Of a stretch of 64,000 nucleotides of DNA, positions 8,471-17,407 are shown in pieces. The stretch comes from JAEZFI01 sp044508215 (lineage in GTDB: Bacteria > Actinomycetota > Acidimicrobiia > Acidimicrobiales > Microtrichaceae): assembly GCA_044508215.1 (NCBI GenBank), contig JBIQID010000001.1, positions 41,046 through 105,045 on the forward strand, written 5' to 3'. A program made the position numbers and the translations under genes. The notes beneath the pieces are model-generated. The model was given only the letters and a program-made list of their open reading frames with translations. It made no database searches and was not told the DNA's origin. The number at the start of each line of letters is the position of its first letter. The stretch's first letter is position 1.

Positions 8471-10675
8471 TCAGCTGGCTTCGGCGACGATGCGCAGCAG
8501 GTCGGGGCCGAACCGCTGCGCCTTCACCGGGCCGATGCCCGGCACCGCGAGGAGCGCCCGCTGGCTGGACGGCCGTGCAGCGGCCACCGCCTGCAGCGTG
8601 GCGTCGTTGAAGATGACGTAGGCCGGGACGTCGGCCGCCTTGGCGTGCTGGCGACGCCACTCGCGGAGCGCTTCGAAGAGCGGCAGGTCGTCCTCGGCCA
8701 CGTCGACGCCGCGCTTGCTCCGCTCCTTCCGAGACGACCCCTGGCTGGAGCGGATCACCGCACGTTGCTTGGCCACCGCCCGGCCCAGGTCGACGGGGTC
8801 GTGGCGGTCGCTCAGCAGTTCGAGCGCCAGGTGGATGCTCTCGAGGTACGGCGAGGGGCGTCGGCGCACCGTCTTGGTGCCGAACGTGCGACGTTCGGCG
8901 GCCGAGCACCAGAGCACCTGCTCGGCGCGGGTGAGCGCCACGTAGAGCAGCCGGCGCTCCTCGGCGCGGGCCTCGGACGTGGTGGCGTGGTGGATCGGCA
9001 CCATGCCGTCCTCGAGGCCGGCCACGTGCACGATCGGCCACTCGAGGCCCTTCGCCGCGTGGAACGTGGCGAGGTCGACGGCGTCGCCGCCACCGGTCCC
9101 GTCGTCGGACTTCAGCGAGGACGCAAGCCACGACTCGAACCCGGACGGGGTCCCCTCGGGGTCGAGGTCGAGGTACTCGCGGCCCAGGCGCACGAGCTCG
9201 GCCACGTTCGCTGCCCGCTCGGCCGTGAGCCCCAACGTGGTGCCCGTGACCCCGGCCGCTGGGGCGCTGGCTCCACCGGCCGGTGCGTCGTCGTCGACCG
9301 GGTCGTCGAACCCTTCGGCCAGCTCGGAGTCGAGGAGCTCGTCGTCGTCGGCGACCGGGGTGGAGCCGTCGGGCGCCGTGTCGGCGGGAAGTCTGCCCTC
9401 GAGCTCGCGCAGCTTCTCGTCGAGGCGACCCGGGCCCCGCCGGAGGGCGCGCAGCGCGTCCTTGATCTCGGGGAGCTCGCCGAACCGCTGCCCGCCGCGG
9501 CTGCGGAACGGGATGCCCGCCTTGCGGAACGCCTCTTCGATGACGGGGAGCTGCGCGTTGGTGCGCACCAGCACGGCCTGCGCCGACCACGGGCGGCCGG
9601 GGGCGTGGGCGTCGCGGACACGGCGGGCGATCGAACGGGCCTCCGCTTCCTCGTCGGCTGCCATCACCACCTTCGGGATCGGCCCGTCGCCCCGCGTGGG
9701 CACCAGCTGGACCGGCGCCCGGGTGCCGGGGCGGCGCTGCTCCTGGTCGATCGGCGCCGCCAGCACCGTGTTGGCCACGCCGAGGATCTGCGGCGTGGAG
9801 CGGTAGTTGTGGCTGAGCTCCACGTACTCGGCGCCGGGGAACCACTCGTCGAACCGCGTGAGGTAGGAGGCGTCGGCGCCGTTCCACGAGTAGATCGCCT
9901 GGTTCGGGTCGCCCACGACGCACAGGTCGGTGCGGTCGCCGAGCCACGCCTGCAGCAGCTCGAACTGGAGGGCGTTGACGTCCTGGAACTCGTCGACGAA
10001 GAGGTGCCGGTAGCGCCAGCGGCGGGCGGCTGCGTACTCGGGGTCGCGGACGATGTCGCGGGTGGCGAGGCGCAGCAGGTCGTCGAAGTCGACCATCCGG
10101 CGAGCGAGCTTCTCTTCCTCGTACCGGGCGAACACCTTGGCGACGGTGTCGAGGTCGACGCCGGGCGACCGCACCGCCTTCGCCGCCTCGGTGGGGTAGC
10201 GGTCAGCCGGGATGAGGCGAGCCTTGGCCCACTCGATCTCGCCTGCGACGTCGAGCGGCGCCGAGCGCGACCGGGTGTTCATGAGCCGGGCGATGAAGCC
10301 CACCTTGCGGTCGAGCACCGAGGGCGGTGTGATGCCGCGCTCGGCCCAGCGCTGGCGGAGCTGGGAGAAGGCGATGGCATGGAAGGTGCCGGCGTGCACC
10401 GGCGCGCCGAGGCCCAGGGCGCCGACGCGCTGGCGCAGCTCGGACGCGGCCTTGCGGGTGAACGTGACCGCCAGCACCCGGCTGGGCTCGATCTCGCCCT
10501 GCAGCACGCGGTGCGCGATCCGCCGGGTGAGCACGCGGGTCTTTCCGGAGCCCGCACCGGCCAGGATCGCGAGCGGGGCGGCCTGCGTGGTGACGGCGCG
10601 GGCCTGCGCGTCGTTCAGCCCTGCGAGCAACCCGTCGGTGCGGGCGGGCGCATCCTGTTCGTCCCACAGCTCCAT
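8471..10675 (-). CDS. uvrD2: UvrD2-like DNA helicase with HRDC domain
   Basis: A 734-residue superfamily 1 helicase. Motifs in order: Walker A GAGSGKT, motif Ia AVTFTRKAASELR, Walker B DEFQDVNALQ, motif III GDPNQAIYSWNG, LSHNYRSTPQI, TFHAAKGLEW and VALTRAEQVL. The last 75 residues form an HRDC domain (LPLFEALREWRRQHA...VPGIGPVKAQRFG). HRDC after the motor is the layout of mycobacterial UvrD2. It translocates 3'-5' on single-stranded DNA in repair or replication. The ATG at 10675 sits 8 bases after a TAGGGT -10 element. The acidic insert between the motor halves (DDDELLDSELAEGFDD) is low complexity. Confidence 0.9.
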   Translation of the reverse strand: MELWDEQDAPARTDGLLAGLNDAQARAVTTQAAPLAILAGAGSGKTRVLTRRIAHRVLQGEIEPSRVLAVTFTRKAASELRQRVGALGLGAPVHAGTFHAIAFSQLRQRWAERGITPPSVLDRKVGFIARLMNTRSRSAPLDVAGEIEWAKARLIPADRYPTEAAKAVRSPGVDLDTVAKVFARYEEEKLARRMVDFDDLLRLATRDIVRDPEYAAARRWRYRHLFVDEFQDVNALQFELLQAWLGDRTDLCVVGDPNQAIYSWNGADASYLTRFDEWFPGAEYVELSHNYRSTPQILGVANTVLAAPIDQEQRRPGTRAPVQLVPTRGDGPIPKVVMAADEEAEARSIARRVRDAHAPGRPWSAQAVLVRTNAQLPVIEEAFRKAGIPFRSRGGQRFGELPEIKDALRALRRGPGRLDEKLRELEGRLPADTAPDGSTPVADDDELLDSELAEGFDDPVDDDAPAGGASAPAAGVTGTTLGLTAERAANVAELVRLGREYLDLDPEGTPSGFESWLASSLKSDDGTGGGDAVDLATFHAAKGLEWPIVHVAGLEDGMVPIHHATTSEARAEERRLLYVALTRAEQVLWCSAAERRTFGTKTVRRRPSPYLESIHLALELLSDRHDPVDLGRAVAKQRAVIRSSQGSSRKERSKRGVDVAEDDLPLFEALREWRRQHAKAADVPAYVIFNDATLQAVAAARPSSQRALLAVPGIGPVKAQRFGPDLLRIVAEAS

Positions 10676-10683
10676 CGGCGGCG

Positions 10684-10689
10684 ACCCTA
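10684..10689 (-). promoter_or_regulatory. -10 element (TAGGGT) of the helicase gene
   Basis: TAGGGT on the minus strand is 8 bases before the ATG at 10675; no ribosome binding site is present. Confidence 0.5.
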
Positions 10690-10735
10690 CCGAAGGGGTG
10701 TGACGGTCCTGCGGGCCGGGCGTGGTCACGAGAAC

Positions 10736-10741
10736 TACCTT
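10736..10741 (+). promoter_or_regulatory. -10 element (TACCTT) of the PH-domain gene
   Basis: TACCTT is 6 bases before the ATG at 10748. Leaderless arrangement, divergent from the helicase promoter. Confidence 0.5.
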
Positions 10742-10747
10742 TCCGCC

Positions 10748-11407
10748 ATGGGCATCCCGCAGTCGCACCTGAACGAGCAGGAGGAGGTCGTCTTGGACCT
10801 CCATCCGCACTGGTGGTTCCTGACCCCTCGGGCCGTGCTCCTCGTGGTGTCGATCGCAGCGGCGGTGACGGCGCTCGTCATCCAGCCCGAGGCGTCGAGC
10901 GACGTGGAGTGGTACCACTCCGCCGCCAAGTGGGGCGCCGCGGTGCTGCTCCTCCTCGCCCTCCTCTGGTTCCTCGTCCGGGTGGTCCAGTGGGCCACCA
11001 CCGACTTCGTCGTCACGAACGAGCGGTGCATCTTCCGCACCGGGGTCATCGCCAAGAAGGGCGTGGAGATCCCCCTCGACCGGATCAACACCGTGTTCTT
11101 CAACCAGAGCGCCTTCGAGCGGGTGCTGGGCGCGGGTGACATCGGGATCGAGTCGGCGGGGGAGCACTCCCGGCAGGACTTCTCCGACATCCGGCGGCCC
11201 GCGCACGTGCAGAAGGTCATCTACCGGGAGATGGAGAACTACGAGAACCGGCGCCAGGACCGCCTCGGGGCTGCGGTGCGAGGCGGGCAGCACCACGAGC
11301 CGTCCATCCCCGCGCAGATCGCCGAGCTCGACGAGCTGCGCGAGCGCGGCGTGATCACCGACGAGGAGTTCGAGGCGAAGAAGGCCGAGCTGCTCGAGCG
11401 GATGTAG
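10748..11407 (+). CDS. Membrane protein with bacterial PH domain and SHOCT tail
   Basis: The 219-residue protein has two membrane segments near residues 25-45 and 58-78, connected by a short loop. A bacterial pleckstrin-homology (YdbS/YdbT-type) domain follows, starting TTDFVVTNERCIFRTGVI and containing IPLDRINTVFFNQS and the GDIGIES strand. The last 35 residues are a SHOCT motif: ELRERGVITDEEFEAKK. Such proteins are common in actinobacteria; their role is unknown, though SHOCT domains are thought to mediate oligomerisation. A hairpin follows the stop. Confidence 0.85.
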   Translation: MGIPQSHLNEQEEVVLDLHPHWWFLTPRAVLLVVSIAAAVTALVIQPEASSDVEWYHSAAKWGAAVLLLLALLWFLVRVVQWATTDFVVTNERCIFRTGVIAKKGVEIPLDRINTVFFNQSAFERVLGAGDIGIESAGEHSRQDFSDIRRPAHVQKVIYREMENYENRRQDRLGAAVRGGQHHEPSIPAQIAELDELRERGVITDEEFEAKKAELLERM

Positions 11408-11423
11408 AGGACGGGCCGCGCTG

Positions 11424-11445
11424 GGGACAGCCCGGAAGGGCTCCC
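11424..11445. terminator. Putative two-way terminator hairpin
   Basis: AGCCC-GGAA-GGGCT, extended by GGG/CCC across a 2-base bulge. It lies between convergent PH-domain and galK genes. Confidence 0.5.
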
Positions 11446-11456
11446 GCGGATCGGAC

Positions 11457-12476
11457 TCAGCTCACCGAGGCGCCCGCGGACGCCCTGACCCGCCACGCCC
11501 GGCGCCCCGCACCCGGAACGACCGCCGGGTCGACCGCCGGGTCGTGCGCCACCACGACGCACCCGCCGAAGCCGGCGCCCGTGAGCCGCACGCCGATGAC
11601 GCCCGGCGTTCCTGCCAGCTCCTCCACCAGCGCGTCCAGCACCGGCGTCGACACCTCGAAGTCGTCGCGGAGCGAGGCGTGCGAGGCGGCCATGGCGTCG
11701 CCCAACGCACCGAGGTCCCCCTCCAGCAGCGCGCGTGCGGCCCGGCGGACCCGCTCGTTCTCCGAGACGACGTGGCGCGCTCGCCGCCGGATGACGGGGT
11801 CGTCCAGTCGAGCGACGTCGGCCGGGGTCGCGGTCCGCAGCGGTCCGATGACCGCCTCGGCGGCCTCGCACTGGGCGCGGCGCTCGGCGTAGGCCGACCC
11901 GGCCAGCTCCCGCTCCTGGCCCGAGTGCACGACGGTGATCGCCACCGAAGCCGGGACCGCGATCGGCGTGATGTCGAGCGAGTGGCAGTCGATCAGCAGG
12001 GCGTGCCCTTCGACCCCTGCGGCTGACGCGAGCTGGTCCATGATCCCGCACGGCACCCCGCTCGCGGCCTCCTCGGCGTCGCGGCAGAGCGCGGCGAGCT
12101 CACGGGGGTCGTCCGGGCCCCCGAGGGCGAGCGCGGTCGCCACCTCCAGAGCGGCGCTCGACGACAGGCCCGACCCCTGCGGCAAGGTGGAGCTGACCGT
12201 CCCCTCGATGCCATCGGTCGAGCCGAGCTGCGCTGCTACACCGGCCACGTAGCGGCCCCACGCCGGCTCGACCCGCTGAGGGTCGGCGATCGGGAGGTCG
12301 ACCTCGAGCGGCTCGGCCTGCACGTCCGACCGGAGCGAGATCCGACCCACCAGCGTGGTGACCTCCATCGTGATCCCGAGGTCGATCGCCATCGGGAGGA
12401 CCAGCCCGCCGGTCGTGTCGGTGTGGTCCCCGATCAGGTTCACCCGACCCGGTGCCCAGACCCGTCTCGTCGTCAC
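11457..12476 (-). CDS. galK: Galactokinase
   Basis: This 339-residue GHMP kinase shows the three galactokinase signatures: RVWAPGRVNLIGDHTDTTGG at the N-terminus, the ATP loop LPQGSGLSSSAALEVA, and RLTGAGFGGCVVV near the C-terminus. It phosphorylates galactose at C1 in the Leloir pathway. No galT or galE is next to it. Usual galactokinases run about 380 residues, so this is a compact member; a related GHMP sugar kinase is possible. The GTG at 12476 is preferred because a TACGTT -10 element lies 7 bases before it; an upstream start would place a long non-homologous N-terminus. Confidence 0.85.
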   Translation of the reverse strand: MTTRRVWAPGRVNLIGDHTDTTGGLVLPMAIDLGITMEVTTLVGRISLRSDVQAEPLEVDLPIADPQRVEPAWGRYVAGVAAQLGSTDGIEGTVSSTLPQGSGLSSSAALEVATALALGGPDDPRELAALCRDAEEAASGVPCGIMDQLASAAGVEGHALLIDCHSLDITPIAVPASVAITVVHSGQERELAGSAYAERRAQCEAAEAVIGPLRTATPADVARLDDPVIRRRARHVVSENERVRRAARALLEGDLGALGDAMAASHASLRDDFEVSTPVLDALVEELAGTPGVIGVRLTGAGFGGCVVVAHDPAVDPAVVPGAGRRAWRVRASAGASVS

Positions 12477-12483
12477 GGCGGCC

Positions 12484-12489
12484 AACGTA
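12484..12489 (-). promoter_or_regulatory. -10 element (TACGTT) of galK
   Basis: TACGTT on the minus strand is 7 bases before the GTG at 12476, which fixes the start choice. Confidence 0.5.
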
Positions 12490-12594
12490 GGGGAGCGCGG
12501 TGGGGCGGCGCGAGGCCGGAGGGGACCGCACCGTGCCACGCACCGAGGTGGCGCCAGCACGGAGTGCGCGGGTAGCGATCCGGAGAGTGGTCGT

Positions 12595-12600
12595 TAGACT
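12595..12600 (+). promoter_or_regulatory. -10 element (TAGACT) of the amidase gene
   Basis: TAGACT is followed by a leader of about 28 bases that carries GAGGAG at 12623-12628, six bases before the ATG at 12635. This gene is therefore leadered, unlike many neighbours. Confidence 0.45.
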
Positions 12601-12634
12601 CCGGCCCGAGCCGCACGACGACGAGGAGTCACAC

Positions 12635-15190
12635 ATGCGTCGAGGGGACCTGGCGGCCGGAGCGTCGCGCCCGCACCCCACCTCCACCCCGCTTCTGTCA
12701 CGCGTGGTGCGACGAAACCGTCGCACCCTGCGGGACAGAAGCGCCGGGAGGCCACGTCACCGGCGGCTGACCGCCCACGTGCTGGTGGGTGCTGCCGTCG
12801 CCCTGGTCGCGACGCTGGCGCCGGTGCCACAGCTGCGATGGGTCGAACAGGCCGTCAGCGTCCGCATCGGCATCGAACCGGTGGCCGCCGAGGAAGCGGC
12901 CACACCTCCGGGCGCCCCCGAGGAGGCGCCCCCTGGGGTCGAGCAGTCACGCCGCGTCGAGGCGGCGTCGCTCGACGCCGGCCGCTTCGACATGATCGGC
13001 CTCTCCCCGGGCGGCCACACCCACGAGCCGATGTTCGTCCGCACCCGCACCGACGGCGAGTGGTCCGAGTGGATGGAGCTCGAGGTCCACCACGGCGGCG
13101 GGCCCGACGACGGCTCGGCCGAGGAGATCGCCAGCCGTTCGATCGGCACGGGCGAGACCACCGACGGCATCTGGGTCGGCGGTGCCGACGCCTTCGAGGT
13201 GAACCTGCCCGAGGAGGTGGGTGACGCCGAGGTGATCCTGGTCCGCAACGAGCAGCGCGCCGAGGTGGTCGCCGCAGACGCCGAGCCCGCCGGGGCGGCA
13301 GAGGCGGCTCCGCCCATCCACACCCGCTCCGCCTGGGGTGCCCGGCCGGCCAGGTCCGGCGCCAGCTACGGGTCCGCCGTCCGCATGGGCGTGGTGCACC
13401 ACTCGGTCACCGGCAACGGCTACTCGGCCGCCGAGGTCCCCGCGATCATCCGCTCGATCCAGGCGTACCACATGGACGGGAACGGCTGGAGCGACATCGG
13501 GTACAACTTCGTCGTCGACCGCTTCGGCCGCATCTGGGAGGGCCGCGGAGGGGGCATCGACCGGGCCGTGGTGGGCGCCCACGCCGGGGGCTTCAACACC
13601 GGGACCGTCGGCGTGATGCTGCTCGGCGACTTCACCAACGCCGTCCCCAGCGCTGCAGCGCTCGACGCAGCGGGACGGGTCATCGGTTGGAAGCTGTTCC
13701 TCGACGGCGCCGACCCGAGCGGGACCGTGGCGTTCACCTCCGGCGGCAGCAACACCATCCCCGCCGGCGTCACCCGGACGTTCCCGCGCGTGATCGCCCA
13801 CCGCGACGTGGGGGCCACCGGATGTCCGGGCAGCCAGCTCTACTCGCGCCTGGGTGCGGTGCGCTCGGTGGCGAAGGCCGACTACGACCGCCTGTACCGG
13901 GAGCACATGCCGTTCGGCTCGGTCGACGTCAGGACCGGTGGCGGCGGCACGGTGACCGTGCAGGGCTGGGTCATCGACCCCGACGTGGCCGGCGGCACCG
14001 GTCAGGTCCGCCTGTCGATCCCCGGGCGCAGCGTCACCGTGACGGCCGATGGCAACCGCCCCGACGTGGCCGCCGTCTACCCGGCGTTCGGTCCCGCTCA
14101 TGGGTTCACCGCAACCCTCCAGGGCCTGCCGCCTGGGCGCTACCGGGCGTGCGTCACGTTCCTCAACCCGGGTCCGGGTGTCGACGTCGACGCCGGCTGC
14201 AGCGACGTCTCTGTCGGGTTCCCCGGCACCGGACCGCCGGTGGGCCGGATCTCGTCGATGACGGGCGGACCGGGCGCGGTGACCGTGACGGGCTGGGTGG
14301 TCGACCCCGACACCCACGGGCCGGCGGATGTCCGCCTCACGATCGCGGGGCGCACCATCACGGCGAGGGCAGACCGGCCCCGCAACGACCTGACCGGGGT
14401 GCCGGGCGCGTACGGGAACGCCCACGGGTTCGAGATCACCGTCACCGGGCTGACCGGCGGCACGATCACCGCCTGCCTCGCCGGGGTCAACGTCGGGCCG
14501 GGCGAGGACCTCAGCTTCGGCTGCACCAGCGTGAACCTGCCCACCGGCCGTCCGTTCGGATCGTTCGACGTGGCCACCTGGTCGAACGGCACCATCGAGG
14601 TCGCCGGCTGGGCCATCGACCCCGACACCACGGAGCCGGTGGACATCGAGTTCTTCGTCGACGGGGTGCCGAGGGCGGGCACGATCGCCTTCCGCCACCG
14701 TCCCGACGTGGGGCGCGTCCACCCTCTGTACGGCGATCACCACGGGTTCAGCCACCGGTTCTCGATGTCGCTCGCACCCGGCCCGCACGAGATCTGCGTG
14801 CGAGCCGTGGACACCACCGACCGCCAGCGAGTGCTGATCGGCTGCAAGCCGATCACCGTGCCGGGCGCGGTGGCGTCGGAGCCGAAGGGCGCCATCACCG
14901 CCATCGGCGGTGGGCAGCGCACGATCGGGGTGGCAGGCTGGGCCCTCGACACGGCGAACACGGCTCCCGTGTGGGTGTGGATCGTGGTGGACGACCAGTG
15001 GCACTTCGTGCCGGCGAACCGTCCGATGTGGGGCCTCGCCTTCTTCTACCCGCGCCACGGCGACGACCATGGCTACGCGGCCTTCATCCGGGCGAACCCC
15101 GGCGCGCGCCGAGTGTGCGTCGCGTCCTTCACGGTCGATCTGACCGCACTGGCGATGCACGCCTGCCACACGGTCGGGGTCGCTCCCTGA
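12635..15190 (+). CDS. Secreted zinc N-acetylmuramoyl-L-alanine amidase (PGRP) with beta-sandwich repeats
   Basis: This 851-residue exported protein has an unusually long Arg-rich N-region (residues 1-48) and then a hydrophobic signal segment (about 50-68). The PGRP/amidase_2 domain (about 225-420) carries VHHSVTG, GIDRAVVGAHAGGFN and AHRDVGATGCPG, so the zinc ligands His-His-Cys are present and catalysis is likely. Four repeats of about 90 residues follow, each with GWxxDPD, RPDV, a HGF turn and a paired Cys. It should cut or bind peptidoglycan outside the cell. Residues 20-35 are encoded by a 48-base palindromic element, which explains much of the odd N-region. Confidence 0.85.
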   Translation: MRRGDLAAGASRPHPTSTPLLSRVVRRNRRTLRDRSAGRPRHRRLTAHVLVGAAVALVATLAPVPQLRWVEQAVSVRIGIEPVAAEEAATPPGAPEEAPPGVEQSRRVEAASLDAGRFDMIGLSPGGHTHEPMFVRTRTDGEWSEWMELEVHHGGGPDDGSAEEIASRSIGTGETTDGIWVGGADAFEVNLPEEVGDAEVILVRNEQRAEVVAADAEPAGAAEAAPPIHTRSAWGARPARSGASYGSAVRMGVVHHSVTGNGYSAAEVPAIIRSIQAYHMDGNGWSDIGYNFVVDRFGRIWEGRGGGIDRAVVGAHAGGFNTGTVGVMLLGDFTNAVPSAAALDAAGRVIGWKLFLDGADPSGTVAFTSGGSNTIPAGVTRTFPRVIAHRDVGATGCPGSQLYSRLGAVRSVAKADYDRLYREHMPFGSVDVRTGGGGTVTVQGWVIDPDVAGGTGQVRLSIPGRSVTVTADGNRPDVAAVYPAFGPAHGFTATLQGLPPGRYRACVTFLNPGPGVDVDAGCSDVSVGFPGTGPPVGRISSMTGGPGAVTVTGWVVDPDTHGPADVRLTIAGRTITARADRPRNDLTGVPGAYGNAHGFEITVTGLTGGTITACLAGVNVGPGEDLSFGCTSVNLPTGRPFGSFDVATWSNGTIEVAGWAIDPDTTEPVDIEFFVDGVPRAGTIAFRHRPDVGRVHPLYGDHHGFSHRFSMSLAPGPHEICVRAVDTTDRQRVLIGCKPITVPGAVASEPKGAITAIGGGQRTIGVAGWALDTANTAPVWVWIVVDDQWHFVPANRPMWGLAFFYPRHGDDHGYAAFIRANPGARRVCVASFTVDLTALAMHACHTVGVAP
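12693..12740. repeat. 48-base palindromic element, copy 2, in frame inside the amidase gene
   Basis: 21-base arms flank GAAACC; the ends are TTCTGT and ACAGAA. It encodes 16 residues (LLSRVVRR... to LRDRS) between the start codon and the signal segment. All three forward frames of this copy are free of stops, so insertion does not break the gene. Confidence 0.85.
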
Positions 15191-15208
15191 CCCTGGGTTG
15201 ACCCCTAC

Positions 15209-15252
15209 GGCCCGTCCGGCCCCGACCGCATCCGCGGCAGGGGCCGGGCCGC
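15209..15252. terminator. Imperfect GC-rich hairpin after the amidase gene
   Basis: CGGCCC-GTCC-GGCCCC faces GGGGCC-GGGCCG around a 16-base loop. It follows the amidase stop and precedes the next promoter; a terminator role is likely but no U-tract is present. Confidence 0.4.
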
Positions 15253-15258
15253 CGCACC

Positions 15259-15264
15259 TACCAT
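15259..15264 (+). promoter_or_regulatory. -10 element (TACCAT) of the Gfo/Idh gene
   Basis: TACCAT is 7 bases before the GTG at 15272. Leaderless arrangement; it would drive the oxidoreductase-nagA pair. Confidence 0.5.
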
Positions 15265-15271
15265 CGCCGCC

Positions 15272-16321
15272 GTGACGGTCAGAGTCGGCTTCCTCGGCGC
15301 TGGGTTCATCGCCAACCTGCATGCGTTCCAGCTGGGTCGCTGCGACACCGACCACGCCGTGGTCGCCGTGCACGACCCCGATCCCGAACGTGCGGCCTCC
15401 TTCAGCGAGTGGAAGGGCGCCAAGGTGCTCGATTCGCCCGAAGCGGTGGTGGAGGCGAGCGACGCGGTCTTCATCTGCACCTGGACGGCAGCGCATCCGG
15501 CCAACCTCCGTGCGGTGCTCGACGCCGGGAAGGCCGTGTTCCTCGAAAAGCCCATCGCGGTCGACCTCGCCACGGCCCGACAGATGGCAGTGGAGGTGAC
15601 GGAAGCGGGCGTCGTGAACATGGTGGGCCTGGTGTTGCGGTCTTCGCCCGCGCTGCTGGCGCTCCGCGAGCTGGTCCGCGACCCCGAGGCCGGCCGTCTC
15701 ATGAACATCACGTTCCGCGACGACCAGTACATCCCCGTCCAGGGGATGTACGGCTCGGACTGGCGGGGCGACCGCGAGCGTGCCGGAGCGGGCGCGCTGT
15801 TGGAGCACTCGATCCACGACCTCGACATGCTCGAGTGGTTGGGAGGCCCGATCGAGACGATCTCGGCGCACACGGCCGGGTTCCACGGTCTCGACGGCAT
15901 CGAGGACTCGGTGTCCCTGCTCGCCCGCTACGAGAGCGGCGCGAGCGCCACCCTCACCTCGGTGTGGCACGACATCCTCAGCCGCCCGTCGCTCCGCCGC
16001 CTCGAAGCGTTCAGCGAGCGGAGCCTCGCCACGCTGGAGGGCGACCTGGTGGGCCCGGTCCGCTGGCAGCGGCAGCCCCTCGGCTCGTCCGACCCCGACG
16101 ACACGCACACGGGCGTGGTCGACGACGCCACGATCGAGCCCTGGCTCGCCCAGCGGGGGATCGAGGCGGTGATCGCAGAGGAGCTGTTCCTCCGGGCCGT
16201 CGAGGCAGGCGGGCCGTCGCCCGGCCCCACGATCGAGGACGCTGTTCGGGCACACGTGCTGGTCGACGCCGCCTACCGATCGGCGGCCGAAGGGGGCACC
16301 CCGCAACACGTCGCCCCATGA
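15272..16321 (+). CDS. Gfo/Idh/MocA-family oxidoreductase
   Basis: A 349-residue NAD(P)-dependent sugar oxidoreductase. The Rossmann start is VGFLGAGFIANLHAFQL, followed by VFICTWTAAHP and the conserved VFLEKPIAVD (the EKP motif). The C-terminal half has LLEHSIHDLDMLEWLGG, which includes the family's active-site His-x-x-Asp. It shares an ATGA overlap with nagA, so the two are translated together. This suggests a role in amino-sugar or cell-wall sugar catabolism; the exact substrate is unknown. Confidence 0.85.
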   Translation: MTVRVGFLGAGFIANLHAFQLGRCDTDHAVVAVHDPDPERAASFSEWKGAKVLDSPEAVVEASDAVFICTWTAAHPANLRAVLDAGKAVFLEKPIAVDLATARQMAVEVTEAGVVNMVGLVLRSSPALLALRELVRDPEAGRLMNITFRDDQYIPVQGMYGSDWRGDRERAGAGALLEHSIHDLDMLEWLGGPIETISAHTAGFHGLDGIEDSVSLLARYESGASATLTSVWHDILSRPSLRRLEAFSERSLATLEGDLVGPVRWQRQPLGSSDPDDTHTGVVDDATIEPWLAQRGIEAVIAEELFLRAVEAGGPSPGPTIEDAVRAHVLVDAAYRSAAEGGTPQHVAP

Positions 16322-17376
16322 CGCGGCTGGGCGTCTCGGCGGCGCTCGTCGACGGGCGGTGGCTGCCCGGCGACGTGGCGATCGCCGACGGGCGGATCGA
16401 GGCGGTGGGCCTCCAACCGGCGAGGGGGACCCACGTCGCCGTGTCGGGTTTCGTCGACCGGCAGCTCAACGGCTTCGCCGGGGTCGATCTGAAGAGAACC
16501 GACCGAGCGGGCTACGCCGCCGTGGGGGAGGCGTTGCTCCGCCACGGCGTCACCTCCTACCTGCCCACCTTCTACTCGGCGACCCCCGAGGAGTACGTCG
16601 ACGCACTGGGCGTGCTCAGGGAGGTGCACGCGGATCCGCCGGCGGGGGCCCGAGCGCTGGGCGCCCACCTCGAGGGGCCGTTCCTCAACCCCGCCTGGGC
16701 CGGGGCGCACCACCGCGCCCGGCTGCTCGACCCCGACCTCGACCTGGCGGATCGCCTCCTCGACGCCGGGCCCGTCGACCTCGTCACCGTGGCGCCCGAG
16801 CTGCCGGGTGGGCGTGACCTGGTCCGCCACCTCGTCGCCCGTGGCGTGCGGGTGAGCATCGGCCACTCCGACGCCACGGCCGAGCAGTGCCGCGAGGCCT
16901 TCGACGCCGGCGCCTCGATGCTGACCCACTGCTTCAACGCCCACCGCCGCTTCGCCGGCCGCGACCCCGGACCTGCCGGCGCGGCGCTGGCAGACCCGCG
17001 GGTCAGCGTCGGCCTGATCGCGGACGGCGTCCACGTGGCCGACGACGCGCTCCGGCTCGTGGCCACGGCGGCGGGGGAGCGGATGGTCCTCGTCACCGAC
17101 GCCATCGGTCCCGCCGGCACCGACGCCACCCAGTGGGGGAGCGGCGCAGCGACCGTGACCATCGGGGACGGTGCCGCTCGGCTCGCGGACGGCACCCTGG
17201 CCGGCAGCGTGGCCACGATGGACGCCTGCGTCCGCCACATGATCGCGCTGGGGGTCCCGACCGAGGTGGTGCTGCGCGCCGCCGGCGGTGATCGCCTGCG
17301 ACCGGGCGGCCCCGAGGATGTCGTGGTGCTCGACGACACCTGGCACGTGGTGCACGCAGCGGTCGCCGGCTTTTGA
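16318..17376 (+). CDS. nagA: N-acetylglucosamine-6-phosphate deacetylase
   Basis: The 352-residue protein has the NagA amidohydrolase pattern: GFVDRQLNGFAG (the enteric-type DxQxNG form of the first metal motif), HLEGPFLNP with the metal-binding Glu, VSIGHSDAT and LTHCFNAHR with metal-binding His residues, ADGVHV, and the catalytic Asp in LVTDAIGPAG. It removes acetate from GlcNAc-6-phosphate on the way to glycolysis or peptidoglycan precursors. It is slightly shorter than the usual 380 residues at the C-terminus. The ATG at 16318 overlaps the preceding stop. No nagB or PTS gene is in the window. Confidence 0.9.
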   Translation: MTRLGVSAALVDGRWLPGDVAIADGRIEAVGLQPARGTHVAVSGFVDRQLNGFAGVDLKRTDRAGYAAVGEALLRHGVTSYLPTFYSATPEEYVDALGVLREVHADPPAGARALGAHLEGPFLNPAWAGAHHRARLLDPDLDLADRLLDAGPVDLVTVAPELPGGRDLVRHLVARGVRVSIGHSDATAEQCREAFDAGASMLTHCFNAHRRFAGRDPGPAGAALADPRVSVGLIADGVHVADDALRLVATAAGERMVLVTDAIGPAGTDATQWGSGAATVTIGDGAARLADGTLAGSVATMDACVRHMIALGVPTEVVLRAAGGDRLRPGGPEDVVVLDDTWHVVHAAVAGF

Positions 17377-17407
17377 CCCGTCCCATCTCATCGGCGACCA
17401 TTCCGCG

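Noticed and set aside
7997..11407. 1136-codon forward frame over the helicase gene
   Set aside because: Only its last 219 codons (from 10748) are a real gene; the rest mirrors the helicase on the minus strand.
12947..16309. Long minus-strand frame over the amidase and oxidoreductase
   Set aside because: Low-complexity Arg/His/Asp-rich translation typical of shadow frames; both forward genes have full motifs.
16318..17376. NagA with broken first metal motif (DRQLNG instead of HxH)
   Set aside because: The enteric-type NagA uses this form; the Glu, His and catalytic Asp are all present.
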